Assembly: GCF_901000735.1 (NCBI RefSeq)
Contig: NC_081546.1
Span: 17,917,220-17,981,219 of the forward strand
Length of the DNA: 64,000 bases
From: Corylus avellana
Lineage: Eukaryota > Streptophyta > Magnoliopsida > Fagales > Betulaceae
Direction of reading: 5' to 3'
A program made the position numbers and the translations under genes. Positions 54,308 to 64,000 of this stretch are shown one piece after another. The notes under the pieces were generated by a model. That model was not told where the DNA came from. It ran no database searches and was given only the letters and a program-made list of their open reading frames with translations. Every line of letters starts with the position of its first letter. The first letter of the stretch is position 1.

Positions 54308-54699
54308 TTTGTCACCTATTTCCTTCCTTTATCGATCGTCCAATTGATCGACCTGCGAGTATATTACGTACAATTGACCATAAGAAAGTTAGTTTTATTA
54401 GTTGTTATGAACCAATAACTAAATATAATGGGACTATAACAGTTAAACATCACGGTAGTCTTACGTAGTCACGGTACCAATCGCAGAACAGCGCATGACG
54501 TTGGGTTTCCAACTGATCCTCCGTCGTTTGCCCCCTATCACATGATCGCCTAAGTGTATCCATATGCATCCTACAACATGAAGTTTAAATTCTATTATAA
54601 TTCACAACTAAAGGTGCAAGGTGATATTGAACTTGCATACACTACTAACACGACTTACGTCCGTAGTTGAAGGAACAAGTCCGAGTTAAACATAATGTA

Positions 54700-56840
54700 T
54701 TAGTGAATTTGTGTCAATGTGACACGGTTGAGGATGACTCGTGTTCCCACCCCCTTTGAACCATCCGGGTTTCTTAGAGCCCTATTGTGAAAGGTTGGTG
54801 CGTGATCTAAATACCTTGAGCAGAACGCCACCAACTCCATTGCTATGTAGACCTCCGCAATGCAGCCCTCAGGAGCCGTTTTATTGCGAACATTAGATTT
54901 GAACGCCCCAAGACTTCTACATATGATCATAATTCATTCATTACAGTTAGTGACAGTTTTATATCGGAGAAAAAATAATTTGATGAGTATTGGTAAAGTT
55001 ATTTTACCTCTCTGCCGGATGCATCTACCTATACTGTATCAGTCCACCGAGTCGGCATTCACGGATAAGATGCACAACCAAGTGAACCATCACAATAAAA
55101 AAACTTGGGGGGAAGATCAGTTCCATCTGGCACAAAGTAATATAAATGTCACCCTCTAGTCGGTCCATATCATCTTGTGTCAATGACGTTAAACATAGGC
55201 CCCTGAAGAATGCAGACATGCCGACAAGTGGTCTAACCACGTTTCCTGGCAATGATCCATGCAACCTTACCGGCATTCTCATCCCCAAATACCATCTCTT
55301 CTAATTGTCTCAGGATTTCATCTTCACTTGGCACATCGGGGGCACATTCTAGTTCTTACTTACCGTCAAATGTTCTTTTATTTCTCCTCCACGGATGATC
55401 CATGGGCAAGTATTGTCTGTGCCCCATATAACAAAATTTCCTGCTATGTTTTAATCGCCTGGACCTCGTCGAGTACATACAGCAGGGACATGCCTTCTCA
55501 CCCCTGTTAGGCCACCCGGACAAATCTGCGTATGCCGGAAAGTCATTAATTGTCCACATCAACTGCGCTCGCAGCACAAAGTTCTTTTTTTTGGACACGT
55601 CAAATGTGCGTACACCTACAGTCCATAGTTCCTATAACTTCTCAATTAAGAGTCGTAGGTAGACATCTAGATCTATTCCAGGTGACTTTGGGCCTGAGAT
55701 TATCAGGGATAGTATAAATGACGTTTGTTTCATGCACGTCCAAGGAGGCAAGTTGTACGGTCCAAGCATTACAGTCCAATTGCTGTGGGATGTGCTCATG
55801 TTCCCGAATGGATTAAATCCATCCGAGGTTAGTCCAAGCTTGATGTTCCTGCTATCCGCCGAAAAGTCTGGATGCAAATTATCGAATGCCCTCCACGCTT
55901 CACCATCGGCCAGATGCCTCAATACACCGTCCTTAGTCCGGCCTTCTGCATGCCACCTCATATAAGGAGCAGTATGCACTGACATAAACAATCTCTGTAG
56001 TCGTGGTATGAGTGGAAACCACCGCAACACCTTGACCGGGCGTTTCTTACTCGATGATATGGGCTGACCATCCTCATCCAACTGAATTTCATCATTCCAC
56101 TTAGATACTCCACAAACAGTACATGTATCCAAATCCTTATTGTTCTTCCAGAATAACATACAATCATTACGACACACCGGGATCTTCTCCTACCCGAGGC
56201 CCATGTTCCTTAGAAACTTTTTCGCCTCATATGTATTAACCGGCAAAGCTTCATCACTAGGAGGCAGCAACTGATTGATGAACTCAAGAAAAGATGAAAA
56301 TATTGCGTTACTAAGTCCGCCAACACACTTCAAATTGTACAGATGTACAGTAGCACTAAGCTTGCTATGTTTGGTCCCATCATGAAGTGGCTTCTCTGCC
56401 TTCTTAAGCAAGTTATTGTCTTCTTCATTCACAGTTTCTTCATTCCCCTGCACCGCCACTTCAGGCTCACAATTGTCTTCCATGACACCGTGCATGCCGA
56501 ATAGATCACAGAACATTGACTGCATGTTTTCACCTTGTGCTATGCCTATACCTTGATCTGTGATCGTGGTAGTCCAAGTAGAGACTGCAACAGGAGATGG
56601 GACAGGCTTCTCCCCGTGATAATACCAGGTTCTGTATGCAGTCATTATTCCCTTACCCCCTGTCAAGTGGTCAAATACTAAACCCGGTGGGTGGCGCTGC
56701 TTATTACGACACACCTTACAGGGGCAGTGAATTTTTCTATCAAGGATTGTACAGTTCCTAACTACAAAGTCCACGAATGATCTACACCCGTCTCTGTATT
56801 CCCTCGTACCCCTAGACTTTGTCATCCAACTCTTGTCCAT
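54700..56840 (-). pseudogene. CACTA transposase TNPD (tnp2), interrupted by stops
   Basis: 56840-56193 holds the transposase-associated domain (DKSWMTKSRGTREYRDGCRS, FVVRNCTIL, IHCPCKVCRN). After an in-frame TAG the same frame continues at 56177-55632 with the tnp2 start (CTVCGVSKWND, VLRWFPLIPRLQRLFMS, MRWHAEGRTKDGVLRHLADG, LGLTSDGFNPFGNMS). After a second in-frame stop it continues at 55598-55356 (LMWTINDFPAYADLSGW, KACPCCMYSTRSRRLKHSRK). A frameshift leads to 55288-55025 (FFIVMVHLVVHLIRECRLGG, DUF4218), then 54930-54700 (NKTAPEGCIAEVYIAMELVAF). At least two nonsense codons and one shift make it inactive. Confidence 0.9.
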
Positions 56841-56879
56841 AGCTTTAGTTACTGGAACCCTAACTGAATAAAATAAATC

Positions 56880-57800
56880 TAAGTTAGTTAGTTAGATGTT
56901 ATTTTTTATTTTTTTGTGTATTTCTTTAAGTACATCGTTTCAATTTTTTGTTTATTTTGAACAAATAAACACATACATTGAGTTTTAATTATAACATCTA
57001 CATAATCTAAATTTGCAAAACCTAAACAAAATCAAGGTCCAAATTTAAAAACATTTGACGTGCCACATGGGGACCCTAGATAAAATATATGTGGCTATCT
57101 TATTTGCTGCAATTTTTTTGTTTTCGTTTTTTATAACATTTACTTAATCTGAATTTGTAAGACCTAAAATAATTTTCTTATATATGGGGACCCTAAATAA
57201 ATTAGATATAGCTAGCTAGGTTAAATGTTGGTTTTCTTTTTTCCATTTATTATAACATTTATGCATATGTATGGGAAGTGTAGATAAAATAAATCCAGCA
57301 ACCTATGTTAGTTATTTTTTACTTTCTTTTTTTGATCTTAGCATTAACATACTTATTCTAAATTTACAAAATCTAATCATAAATTAATGACCAAAATAGA
57401 TATGCATTTCTTCTGTGTTTTTTTTTTTTTTTTAATTTTTTTTTTTTACGATAATGTGCAAAAGCAAAACCTACACAAAATATGGGTCTAAATGCATGTA
57501 AATGCAAAATCCTGTACAAAAAACTAATTTCAAACTATGAGGGTACGTAATTTTGCATGCATGCATGCAAATATATTAAACAATATTTTCACCATATACA
57601 AAACATATATGTCAAACAAGTAATACATAACATATATCTTAAGCAAATAAATTAATTAGCTAACATGTAAAAAGAATTTGCTGATATAACTACATCAACA
57701 ATATATAATAATATATATATATATATAGTGGTTTATTTTATGATATATATGGAGTATATATATATATATATATATAAAGGCAGTAGCATTAAATCGTATA
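56880..57800. other. CACTA 5' internal non-coding region
   Basis: AT-rich with several TA runs (57709-57727, 57757-57775) and no coding motif. It lies between the transposase start and the subterminal zone, so promoter or leader of the transposase gene is likely. The following 57815-58230 is GA/CT-rich and its open frames are composition artefacts. Confidence 0.5.
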
Positions 57801-58145
57801 TATATACCCGATTTTTAGAGTCGATCGGAGAATGCGTGGTCGCCGGAGGGAGCAGCGGCGGTGACGGGCGCCGGTGAGAGAGAGAACCACCGAGAGAGAG
57901 AGACAACGTGAAAAATAGGCCTGGAGAACGGCCGAGCTGAGAGAGACGACGCGAGTGAGAGAAATGTTGCAGAGGGCTGATCGAGAAAAAAAAAGGCGGA
58001 TGATTTGGGTCTACAGTTTGAGTTGTGCGGGGGAGAGAAAGAAAGAAAGGGAAGAAGGAGGGAAGAAGGAAGAAGAAAGAAGAAAGAAAGAAAAAAAGAA
58101 AAGAAAAGAAAGTCGTAAGGGAAGGCAGCTATACGTGCCTTCCCG

Positions 58146-59365
58146 AGAAGACTTTTTGACGTGCCATGTGGCACGTCGAGAACTTTTGACGTGCCACATG
58201 GCACGTCAAAATGCTCTCGACGAGAGTTTTTGACGTGCTACATGGCACGTCAAAAAGTTCTCGACATGTCAAGAACTTTTGACGTGCCACATGGCGTGTC
58301 AAAAAGCTCTTGACGTACCACATGTGGCACGTCAAAACTTCTTGACGAGTCCACATGTGACACGTCAAGAGCATTTTTTCATTTTTAAAAAATTATCACC
58401 AATTTTAATTTATATCATTTATTTACTTAATTTATATCATTTATCATATCATTTTTTTCTCTTATATAACACATTATCCATACAATATACTTAAGACTAA
58501 TTAGAGAATCAACAAATTAATATTCTAGATGTACAGATAATAAAATTCATTTGTTTAATTAATTAATTAATATTACTAGCTAGAATGATTTAAGAATGAT
58601 AATTTCATATCATATATGAATGAAATGTTTGATTCATATACATGTAATAATATTAATTGTACAATAGTATATGATTATGATACTAGCTAATTGGCATGCA
58701 TGTGATATATAAGTATATACCAATTAATTTATACTAATATGATAAAATTAATTTTTCATACTAATTCAAATCTTAATTTTTTACAACCTAATTAATTTTA
58801 ATTATAGTTAGTTAAAATTTTTGACGTGTCTAATAATGACATGTGACACGTCAAAAAATACCATTATTAACTAAAATTTTTAAAGTTTTAAATTTTAATA
58901 TATATAATTTATTTATTCTATTATATGATCATTTTTTCATCTTATATATATGACACATGCATTATCCATAAAATATACTTAAAACTAATTAGAGAATAAA
59001 TAATTTAATATTCTAGATATTAATATTACTAGACTGATCATTTATGCATGATAATTAATATCATATTCAAATTAATATTAATGAAATGGTTGATTATATT
59101 AATTAATTGGTATACAATAGTATGATTATGCATGCATATGATAATTAATATCATATATATGCATCATAATTTCTTGGCATACATTAATATATAGTATGAT
59201 TATTTTAGTGTAATTGGTATTGGCACGTCGAAAACTTTTTGACGTGCGAAAATCTAACATGTCAAAAATGTTTTTTTTTTTTTTTTTGATGTGTTTACTT
59301 TGCCACGTCAAAATTTATTGACGTGGCAAATATAAGTTACTGTTTGCCACGTCAATAAACTGCAT
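58146..59365. repeat. Right subterminal repeats of the CACTA element
   Basis: About a dozen copies of ttgacgtgccacatggcacg-type motifs in both orientations at 58146-58376, further copies at 58818-58856 and 59222-59360. Adjacent inverted copies could form hairpins. The pattern mirrors the left end. Confidence 0.88.
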
Positions 59366-59381
59366 GTTTTTTGTAGTGAAT

Positions 59382-59649
59382 GCACAACGATTGATTGGAT
59401 GTTCGATCGAACATTCAATTGTGTCGAGTTTAATTGTATCATGATCAATTGAACCAATGCACTATTCGTTCTTATCACGATCAATCAAATTAGAGCATAA
59501 GAATCATGCAAAATCTATAGAGTTAGATCGATAATTTGATTGCATCACAATCGATTGGATCGATGTTTAATTGAATGTTTAATTGTGTCAAGTTTGATCG
59601 TATCCATTGATCTTAGGCATGACTTATTGAGATGTTGAAGCAATGGGCT
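59382..59649. other. Flanking sequence rich in cgatcgatt / gatcga motifs
   Basis: Short phrases such as atcgattgga, tcgatcgaaca and gatcgtatc recur irregularly, as they also do left of the CACTA element (50240-50326), consistent with the transposon having split one low-complexity locus. Confidence 0.5.
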
Positions 59650-60209
59650 TGAGCGCACCAATGACCCTCCATTGTTTTTACTATCAGTGTCCACATCAAA
59701 AAGTAGACGTTATTGCTTTTGGGTTTTCAATATTTTATTTTTCTTGTATTATGATGGAGGATCATCAACGTCCAATTTTTGGTGGTCGCTATTGCTCTTC
59801 GATTTTCAATTTTTTATTTTTTTATAATGATTGGAGGACTATTAGGGGACGCTGATGACCTACTATCAGCGTCCACATCCAACAGTGGACGCTCAGTTTT
59901 GGTGGATGCTACTGCTCTTCCATTTTCAATTTTTTTTTTTTTAAAATTATGATAGAGGACTATCTTAGTGGACGCTGATGACCTACTATGAGCGTCCAAT
60001 TTTTGGTGGACGCTATTGCTCTTCGATTTTCAAATTTTTATTTTTTTATAATGATTAGAGGACTATTAGGGGACGCTGATGACCTACTATGAGCGTCCAA
60101 TTTTTGGTGGAGGCTATTGCTCTTCAATTTTCAATTTTTTAATTTATTTTTATTATGATAGAGGACTATTAGCGTCCACTAAAAGTTGACGTTGATGACC
60201 TACTATCAG
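59650..60209 (+). repeat. Tandem array, five units of about 110-125 bp, with hairpin core
   Basis: The unit reads approximately gcgtccaatttttggtgg, cgctattgctcttcgatttt, a T-rich stretch, then gatagaggactattag and ggacgctgatgacctactatcag. The last part plus the next unit's start forms a 10-bp stem (ggacgctgat / atcagcgtcc) with an 8-base loop. The array ends exactly at the Athila LTR. Confidence 0.85.
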
Positions 60210-61495
60210 TGTTGTGCAAATATCCACCTAAATTAATAGGCAAATAAATGTACGTTTAACTCGTAAGTGCACAAGATTAAAATAGTATTATAGGGTGCAA
60301 GTACGAGATCATTCCTACGAGGATTGTTGTAAATTACGCTTAAAATAAATTCCGTAATTAAAACAAAATAGAGATTGATTTTTGGTTCATAAAGATAAAG
60401 GTAGGGCTTTGATATCCACCACTAATCATGCTTAAATAATATAACAATATGTCAATGCTTTAATCATATTATGAATACCTAATGTTTACCAACCTAAGGG
60501 CATGGGTGTATACTCCTTAAGTTATAGATTTCCCTAAGCAACGAATTAGGCATAGGTGTATACTCTAAGTCTTTTCGTTCTTAAAGGATTTAACATGGGT
60601 GTATTTTAAGTTGTTCTTTAAGAAAGAATAAATCTATGAAAATCGACAAACACACAGAACCTAGGGAATGGGTGTATACTCCCGATTTTTCATGTTGATT
60701 AACTCAAAAACCCGTGACGAATTCTTTTGTTACTCTATTAAGCCCAGGACTTGATCATCCAAATTGACTTAATTAACTAATCCATACCACATGCATATGT
60801 TGATCATGCACACACATATGAAGAATTCAATAAAACAGAAATTAATCAAGTTAAGCATCACAATATGATTATCACAAAAGCACCAATATTGAAATATTAA
60901 ATAAACATAATTAGGGCTTCAATCTAGCCCTACTAAAGAGTTTAGTTACACATGAGTTTCATGTTAAACATCTTCATAAAATAAAATATAAAGGAAAAGA
61001 ATAAACCTGAAACTTGAACTTGAAGAGCATTCAATTCTTTTCCTTGGAATTGTGTGTCTATTCTATAGGCTTAAGGGTCTATTTATAGGCCTTAGGAACA
61101 CTTTAGAAACCCTAAAAATTGTAGCTTTTGCATTCTAGTTCGCCTAGGGTTTTGAGGGGGTGAAAAAGAGCACTTTTCGGAATAGGGCGCTGCTGCCTTG
61201 CTCTTCACGCACGGGTGCGCTCGATCGCGGCCCGTGTGCGCTCGACCACAGGTCTGCGATCGAGCCTCCTCTTGTGCGCACGAGAGCAAGCCTGTGCTTG
61301 TCTAAAATTTCTCTGGTAGTGCGCTCGAACGCAAATCCCCTGCGAGAACCTCCAGTTTTTGTAGGCTTTTCTTCCAAAAGCCTACAAAAAAACAGGAAAC
61401 ACATAAGAAAACTAAAATAGCACAAACTAACAAAACTATGGAATTAACAAATATAAGTTAAGGGTTAAAATAAGAATATTTTGGCACTTAACACA
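60210..61495 (-). repeat. 3' LTR of Athila-like element
   Basis: Plus-strand ends TGTTGTGCAAAT and CTTAACACA. On the minus strand it starts TGTGTTAAG and is preceded by a purine-rich aagtttgaggt, the probable polypurine tract. 1286 bp. The phrases aactcgtaagtgcacaagat and gggtgcaagtacgagatc are typical of Athila-type LTRs in my memory. The candidate 5-bp target copy on this side is atcag (60205-60209); the other is outside the window. Confidence 0.8.
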
Positions 61496-62083
61496 ACCTC
61501 AAACTTACATATTGCTAGTCCTTTAGCAATACAAAACTACAAACAAAATGGAAAACATAAAGCAAAAGATAAATCCATCTTTCGTGAGATATACGATTGC
61601 ATTTAACATATGCAACAAGCCTTTTAAACCCCAAAGAATTTCCTAGTGGACGAGTGAAGTCTCGTGAGGGTTTTCTAGGAATGTTACCCACAAACATTAT
61701 GCACAAGTTCATGCTATGTAAAAATTGAAGTATCACTCAAGACCATGATTTTCATTCATTGGCAAGTTTAAAAAAAATAAACTCCATCTTCACAATGAAT
61801 TGGAATTTTAAAGTCTAATTACTCACAAAAGGCAGGCTAAGGCATCACAAATTTGAAACAGTGTAAAGTGAACTAGCACAAAAATATGAAGCTTCCAATT
61901 AATTCCAATATGTAATGTCTCAATGTCTCTAAGTTTAACGTCTTCAGCCAGACCGTTGTCCTCCTCTCACTGTTGTCCCAAAGAAGATGCTTCTGAAGGT
62001 GGTGGCAATCGGCTTAGAATGGACCGCATCATTACTTCTAGGTTTGCTAATCTTTGCTCTATCAGGAATTTCTCCTCTCAGGC
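61496..62083. other. Athila 3' non-coding region
   Basis: Between ORF3 and the LTR. It contains the phrase taagtttaacgtcttcagccagac (61929-61952), which recurs at 63250-63273, a short internal repeat bracketing ORF3. No coding signal. Confidence 0.6.
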
Positions 62084-63090
62084 CTATAGTCTTTGATTTG
62101 CCAGCTCAGACCGGAGTTCTACCATCTCTTCACTGATGGAACGATATTGTGCAGCGCCCTTAGTGACAGTCTCCTCTTCTTCTTCCACTTCCTGCTCAGC
62201 TGCAGGTTCATCTTCTTCCATAGGCTCTTCCTCAAACTCTTCTACCTCGACTATTGGTGCTGGAGGCCCCTTTGGCATGTGTGAACAACTTTGATTCCAT
62301 TGTCTTATGCCAAACCGCGGGGTCTTGGTGACTAGTCCATCTGCTGAGGTGCCCTTTATGCCCTTTTTCCGAAGTATGTGAGTGAGTAAAAATGGAAAGG
62401 GCAGCCCCCACGAGTTGGTATTCTCCGTTCCCCCTAAATGCACCCCACTCCAGAACTTGTGAATTTGGCTATAAATAATCGCAGGAATGGAACACCAAAA
62501 ACCTTTATGAAAGGCGTAAAGTGTTTGGAGGAATAGATCTCTTGCCTTTGAGTTTTTTGTCCCAAGGGACACGCATTACGATGCAGAATAGAGTCCACAA
62601 GCTAGAGTTGTGGAGGCATCTTGGCCCTGCTGCCAGCATTATTATGCTTATCCGCAAACTGTCCCTCACACATGTCCGTAATTATTTTTGCAACATAAAA
62701 CCTGGTAGGTTGTGCCTCAAATGGTGCCTCCTCTGGAGGGTGCTCATCATTGCACTTTAGAGTAGTGGCAATGTCAGCTAAAGTCAGCTCAATATCCTTG
62801 CCTTGAACTGTTGAGGATATAATACCCGGCCTGGTGCAATCGAAACTGAGATGCTCATAGAACTGTGTGATCAATTTCTTGTAGGCAGTGGAGGTGACGG
62901 GCTTGAACATTCTCTTCAACCCACGTCGTTTGAATTCTTCAACCACCAAGCTAGTAGCTTCAAGGTGTTGGAAGTCTTCTCGAATTGCAAATGTTGACTC
63001 AAAAAGAAGCTCCCTCTGCTCAAAAGTAGGTCGGGAGGGGGTGGTTGGAGTTTTAGAGACAAGAGAAGATGAAGCTCGAGCTTTAGGCAT
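62084..63090 (-). pseudogene. Athila ORF3 (putative plant transposon protein), frameshifted
   Basis: 63090-62602 starts MPKARASSSLVSKTPTTPSR and carries the plant transposon protein domain (FQHLEATSLVVEEFKRRGLK, YKKLITQFYEHLSFD, RFYVAKIITDMCEG). After a frameshift, 62572-62084 continues (SIPAIIYSQIHKFW, LPFPFLLTHILRKKGI) and ends with an acidic tail (EEFEEEPMEEDEPAAEQEVE) and a short coiled coil. In Athila-type elements this ORF sits where a retrovirus has env, but I see no signal peptide, membrane anchor or envelope-type motif, and its function is unknown. The shift near 62590 means no full product here. Confidence 0.82.
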
Positions 63091-63318
63091 TGTACAGCTT
63101 GGTTCAGCATTTTTATCGAGCAGGTGGTGTGCACTCCCAAAACCAAGTGGTGTAAAACCACTTCAAAATGGCTTTAACACCCTCCAAAACAAGAGCAAAC
63201 CAACAAACATTAAAATAAAAAGGATATGATGTGGGGTGCCTCTTATAAGCGCTAAGTTTAACGTCTTCAACCAGACTATGGTTCTGCTTCAGTACTACTG
63301 TTCTGCATATTGGATAGA

Positions 63319-64000
63319 CTAGAGTACCAAATCTTCATCTTTTGGTACCAATTTCAATTCAAGATATGGCTTTACTCTGTGTCCATTCACCTTGAATGTT
63401 TGTTTGTTTGTTTTTGTTTTTGTTTTTTTTTTTTTGTGTTTTTTTGTTTTTTTTTTTTTTTTTGTTTCTGGACTATGAACCTCCAAAGCTCCATGTGGAA
63501 ACACTTTGGTGACAACACAAGGACCAAACCATCTAGATTTAAGCTTACTAGGGAAGAGTCGTAGCCTTGAATTATAGATCAACACCTTCTGTCCCACATG
63601 AAACTCTTTTTTGACCAGTTGCTTATCATGATACGCCTTGGTTCTTTCCTTGTAGAGCTTGGCGTTCTCATATGCATCATGCCTCATTTTCTCAAGTTCA
63701 TTTAGTTGCAGCTTCCTCTTGTCACCAGCTTGTTTCATGTCAAAGTTGAACTTCTTGATGGCCCAATACGCTCTGTACTCCAACTCCACTGGTAGATGAC
63801 ATGCTTTCCGAAAGACCAACCGATATGGGGACATACCAATAGGCATCTTGTATGTAGTCTTATAAGCCCATAGGGCATCATTCAAGCGCAGAGACCAATC
63901 TTTCCTGTTGGGATTCACTGTCCTTTCTAGGATGCTTTTGATCTTTCTGTTGCTTATCTCCACTTGACCATTGGTTTGAGGATGGTAGGGAGTGCCAACC
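63319..64000 (-). CDS. Athila-like integrase C-terminal part (partial)
   Basis: Open from the right edge to the stop before 63319. Reads [20 protein letters not shown] (third catalytic-site region of the integrase core: the Glu after NGQV), [38 protein letters not shown], then the C-terminal domain ([40 protein letters not shown]) and the end [13 protein letters not shown]. Between these last two blocks is a lysine-rich insert of about 25 residues encoded by a T/A-rich run at about 63393-63470 on the plus strand; relatives normally have only a short linker. The frame stays open through it. Integrase would join element DNA to the chromosome in the nucleus. Confidence 0.88.
   Translation of the reverse strand, partial: VGTPYHPQTNGQVEISNRKIKSILERTVNPNRKDWSLRLNDALWAYKTTYKMPIGMSPYRLVFRKACHLPVELEYRAYWAIKKFNFDMKQAGDKRKLQLNELEKMRHDAYENAKLYKERTKAYHDKQLVKKEFHVGQKVLIYNSRLRLFPSKLKSRWFGPCVVTKVFPHGALEVHSPETKKKKKTKKHKKKKTKTKTNKQTFKVNGHRVKPYLELKLVPKDEDLVL

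Larger units (their letters stand above)
50330..59378 (-). mobile_element. CACTA (En/Spm) DNA transposon, 9049 bp
   Basis: Left terminus CATTACAAAAATG at 50330, right terminus catgttttttgtagtg ending 59378 (CACTACAAAAAACATG on the minus strand). Direct repeats aat at 50327-50329 and 59379-59381 are the 3-bp target duplication of this superfamily. Subterminal zones are dense in ttgacgtg / cacgtcaa motifs. Genes on the minus strand encode a tnp2-type transposase (decayed) and a Transposase_24-type protein. The left terminus has CATTA in place of CACTA. Confidence 0.93.
60210..64000 (-). mobile_element. Athila-like Ty3/gypsy element (partial, enters from right edge)
   Basis: Minus-strand order from the right edge: integrase end, spacer, ORF3-like frame, polypurine tract, 3' LTR. 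An extra ORF after integrase and the integrase wording are characteristic of the Athila/Tat branch. RT, protease, gag and the 5' LTR lie outside the window. Confidence 0.85.

Noticed and set aside
57815..58233. Open frames on both strands near the right CACTA end
   Set aside because: GA/CT-rich simple sequence and subterminal repeats give them; no conserved protein expected there.
62084..63090. Athila ORF3 as a functional envelope protein
   Set aside because: No signal peptide, membrane anchor or other envelope-type motif is visible and the frame is shifted; only the position recalls env.
1..64000. tRNA, rRNA, CRISPR arrays or bacterial operons
   Set aside because: No cloverleaf-capable tRNA beyond SINE-type A/B boxes, no rRNA-like stretch, and no regularly spaced repeat array; repeat spacing here is explained by LTRs, TIRs and subterminal motifs.

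Overview
The window is plant nuclear DNA, almost certainly from a eudicot. The coding signal is eukaryotic (GT-AG introns, TATA boxes) and more than half of the sequence is nested transposable elements: copia, gypsy/Athila, CACTA, Mutator-like foldbacks and tRNA-derived SINEs. Two runs of exactly 100 N (2440-2539 and 7277-7376) mark a draft assembly with gaps of unknown length. I cannot fix the species. Nothing bacterial, plasmid-borne or CRISPR-like is present.

Three host genes are supported. (1) 15622-15921 (+) is a two-exon gene for a 62-residue protein with one membrane segment. (2) 21255-34941 (+) is a six-exon gene for a 222-residue coiled-coil protein, rebuilt here from splice sites and reading-phase continuity. 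Its introns hold a copia element, MITEs and a nested Mutator-like foldback. (3) 48784-48933 (+) is a 49-residue DVL/ROTUNDIFOLIA-like signalling peptide with the hallmark C-terminus. A broken, intron-containing piece of an ARP4-type actin-related protein gene lies at 11237-12274 (-).

Layout. 1-4755: copia element with both LTRs (left one cut by the window edge), a long gag and no visible pol. It sits inside copy A of a duplicated segment of about 2.5 kb (A 4756-7233+, B 12534-15005). 7.4-9.7 kb: copia and gypsy debris. 9.7-12.3 kb: ARP4 pseudogene with a SINE in one intron. 15.0-19.2 kb: the small membrane-protein gene and flanks. 19.3-20.05 kb: broken gypsy gag (-). 21.25-34.94 kb: the coiled-coil gene, with copia (-) at 22.4-28.2 kb in intron 2 and a foldback at 33.45-34.80 kb in intron 5. 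35-38.5 kb: MITE, SINE and foldback. 38.96-43.83 kb: two related gypsy solo LTRs of about 2 kb in opposite orientation, each with an exact 5-bp target duplication. 44.86-46.13 kb: LTR with primer-binding site and a Mutator-like foldback. 48.5-49.1 kb: DVL gene. 50.33-59.38 kb: a 9-kb CACTA element with TIRs, 3-bp target duplication, subterminal repeats and decayed transposase genes on the minus strand. 59.65-60.21 kb: hairpin-containing tandem array. 60.21-64.0 kb: Athila-like element (-), entering from the right edge.

The host genes do not form a pathway. The main story is repeated nesting of elements around a few small plant genes. I found no clearly new multi-gene system. The most useful points are the small genes, the intron-spanning gene model, the ARP4 relic, the paired solo LTRs and the foldback families.
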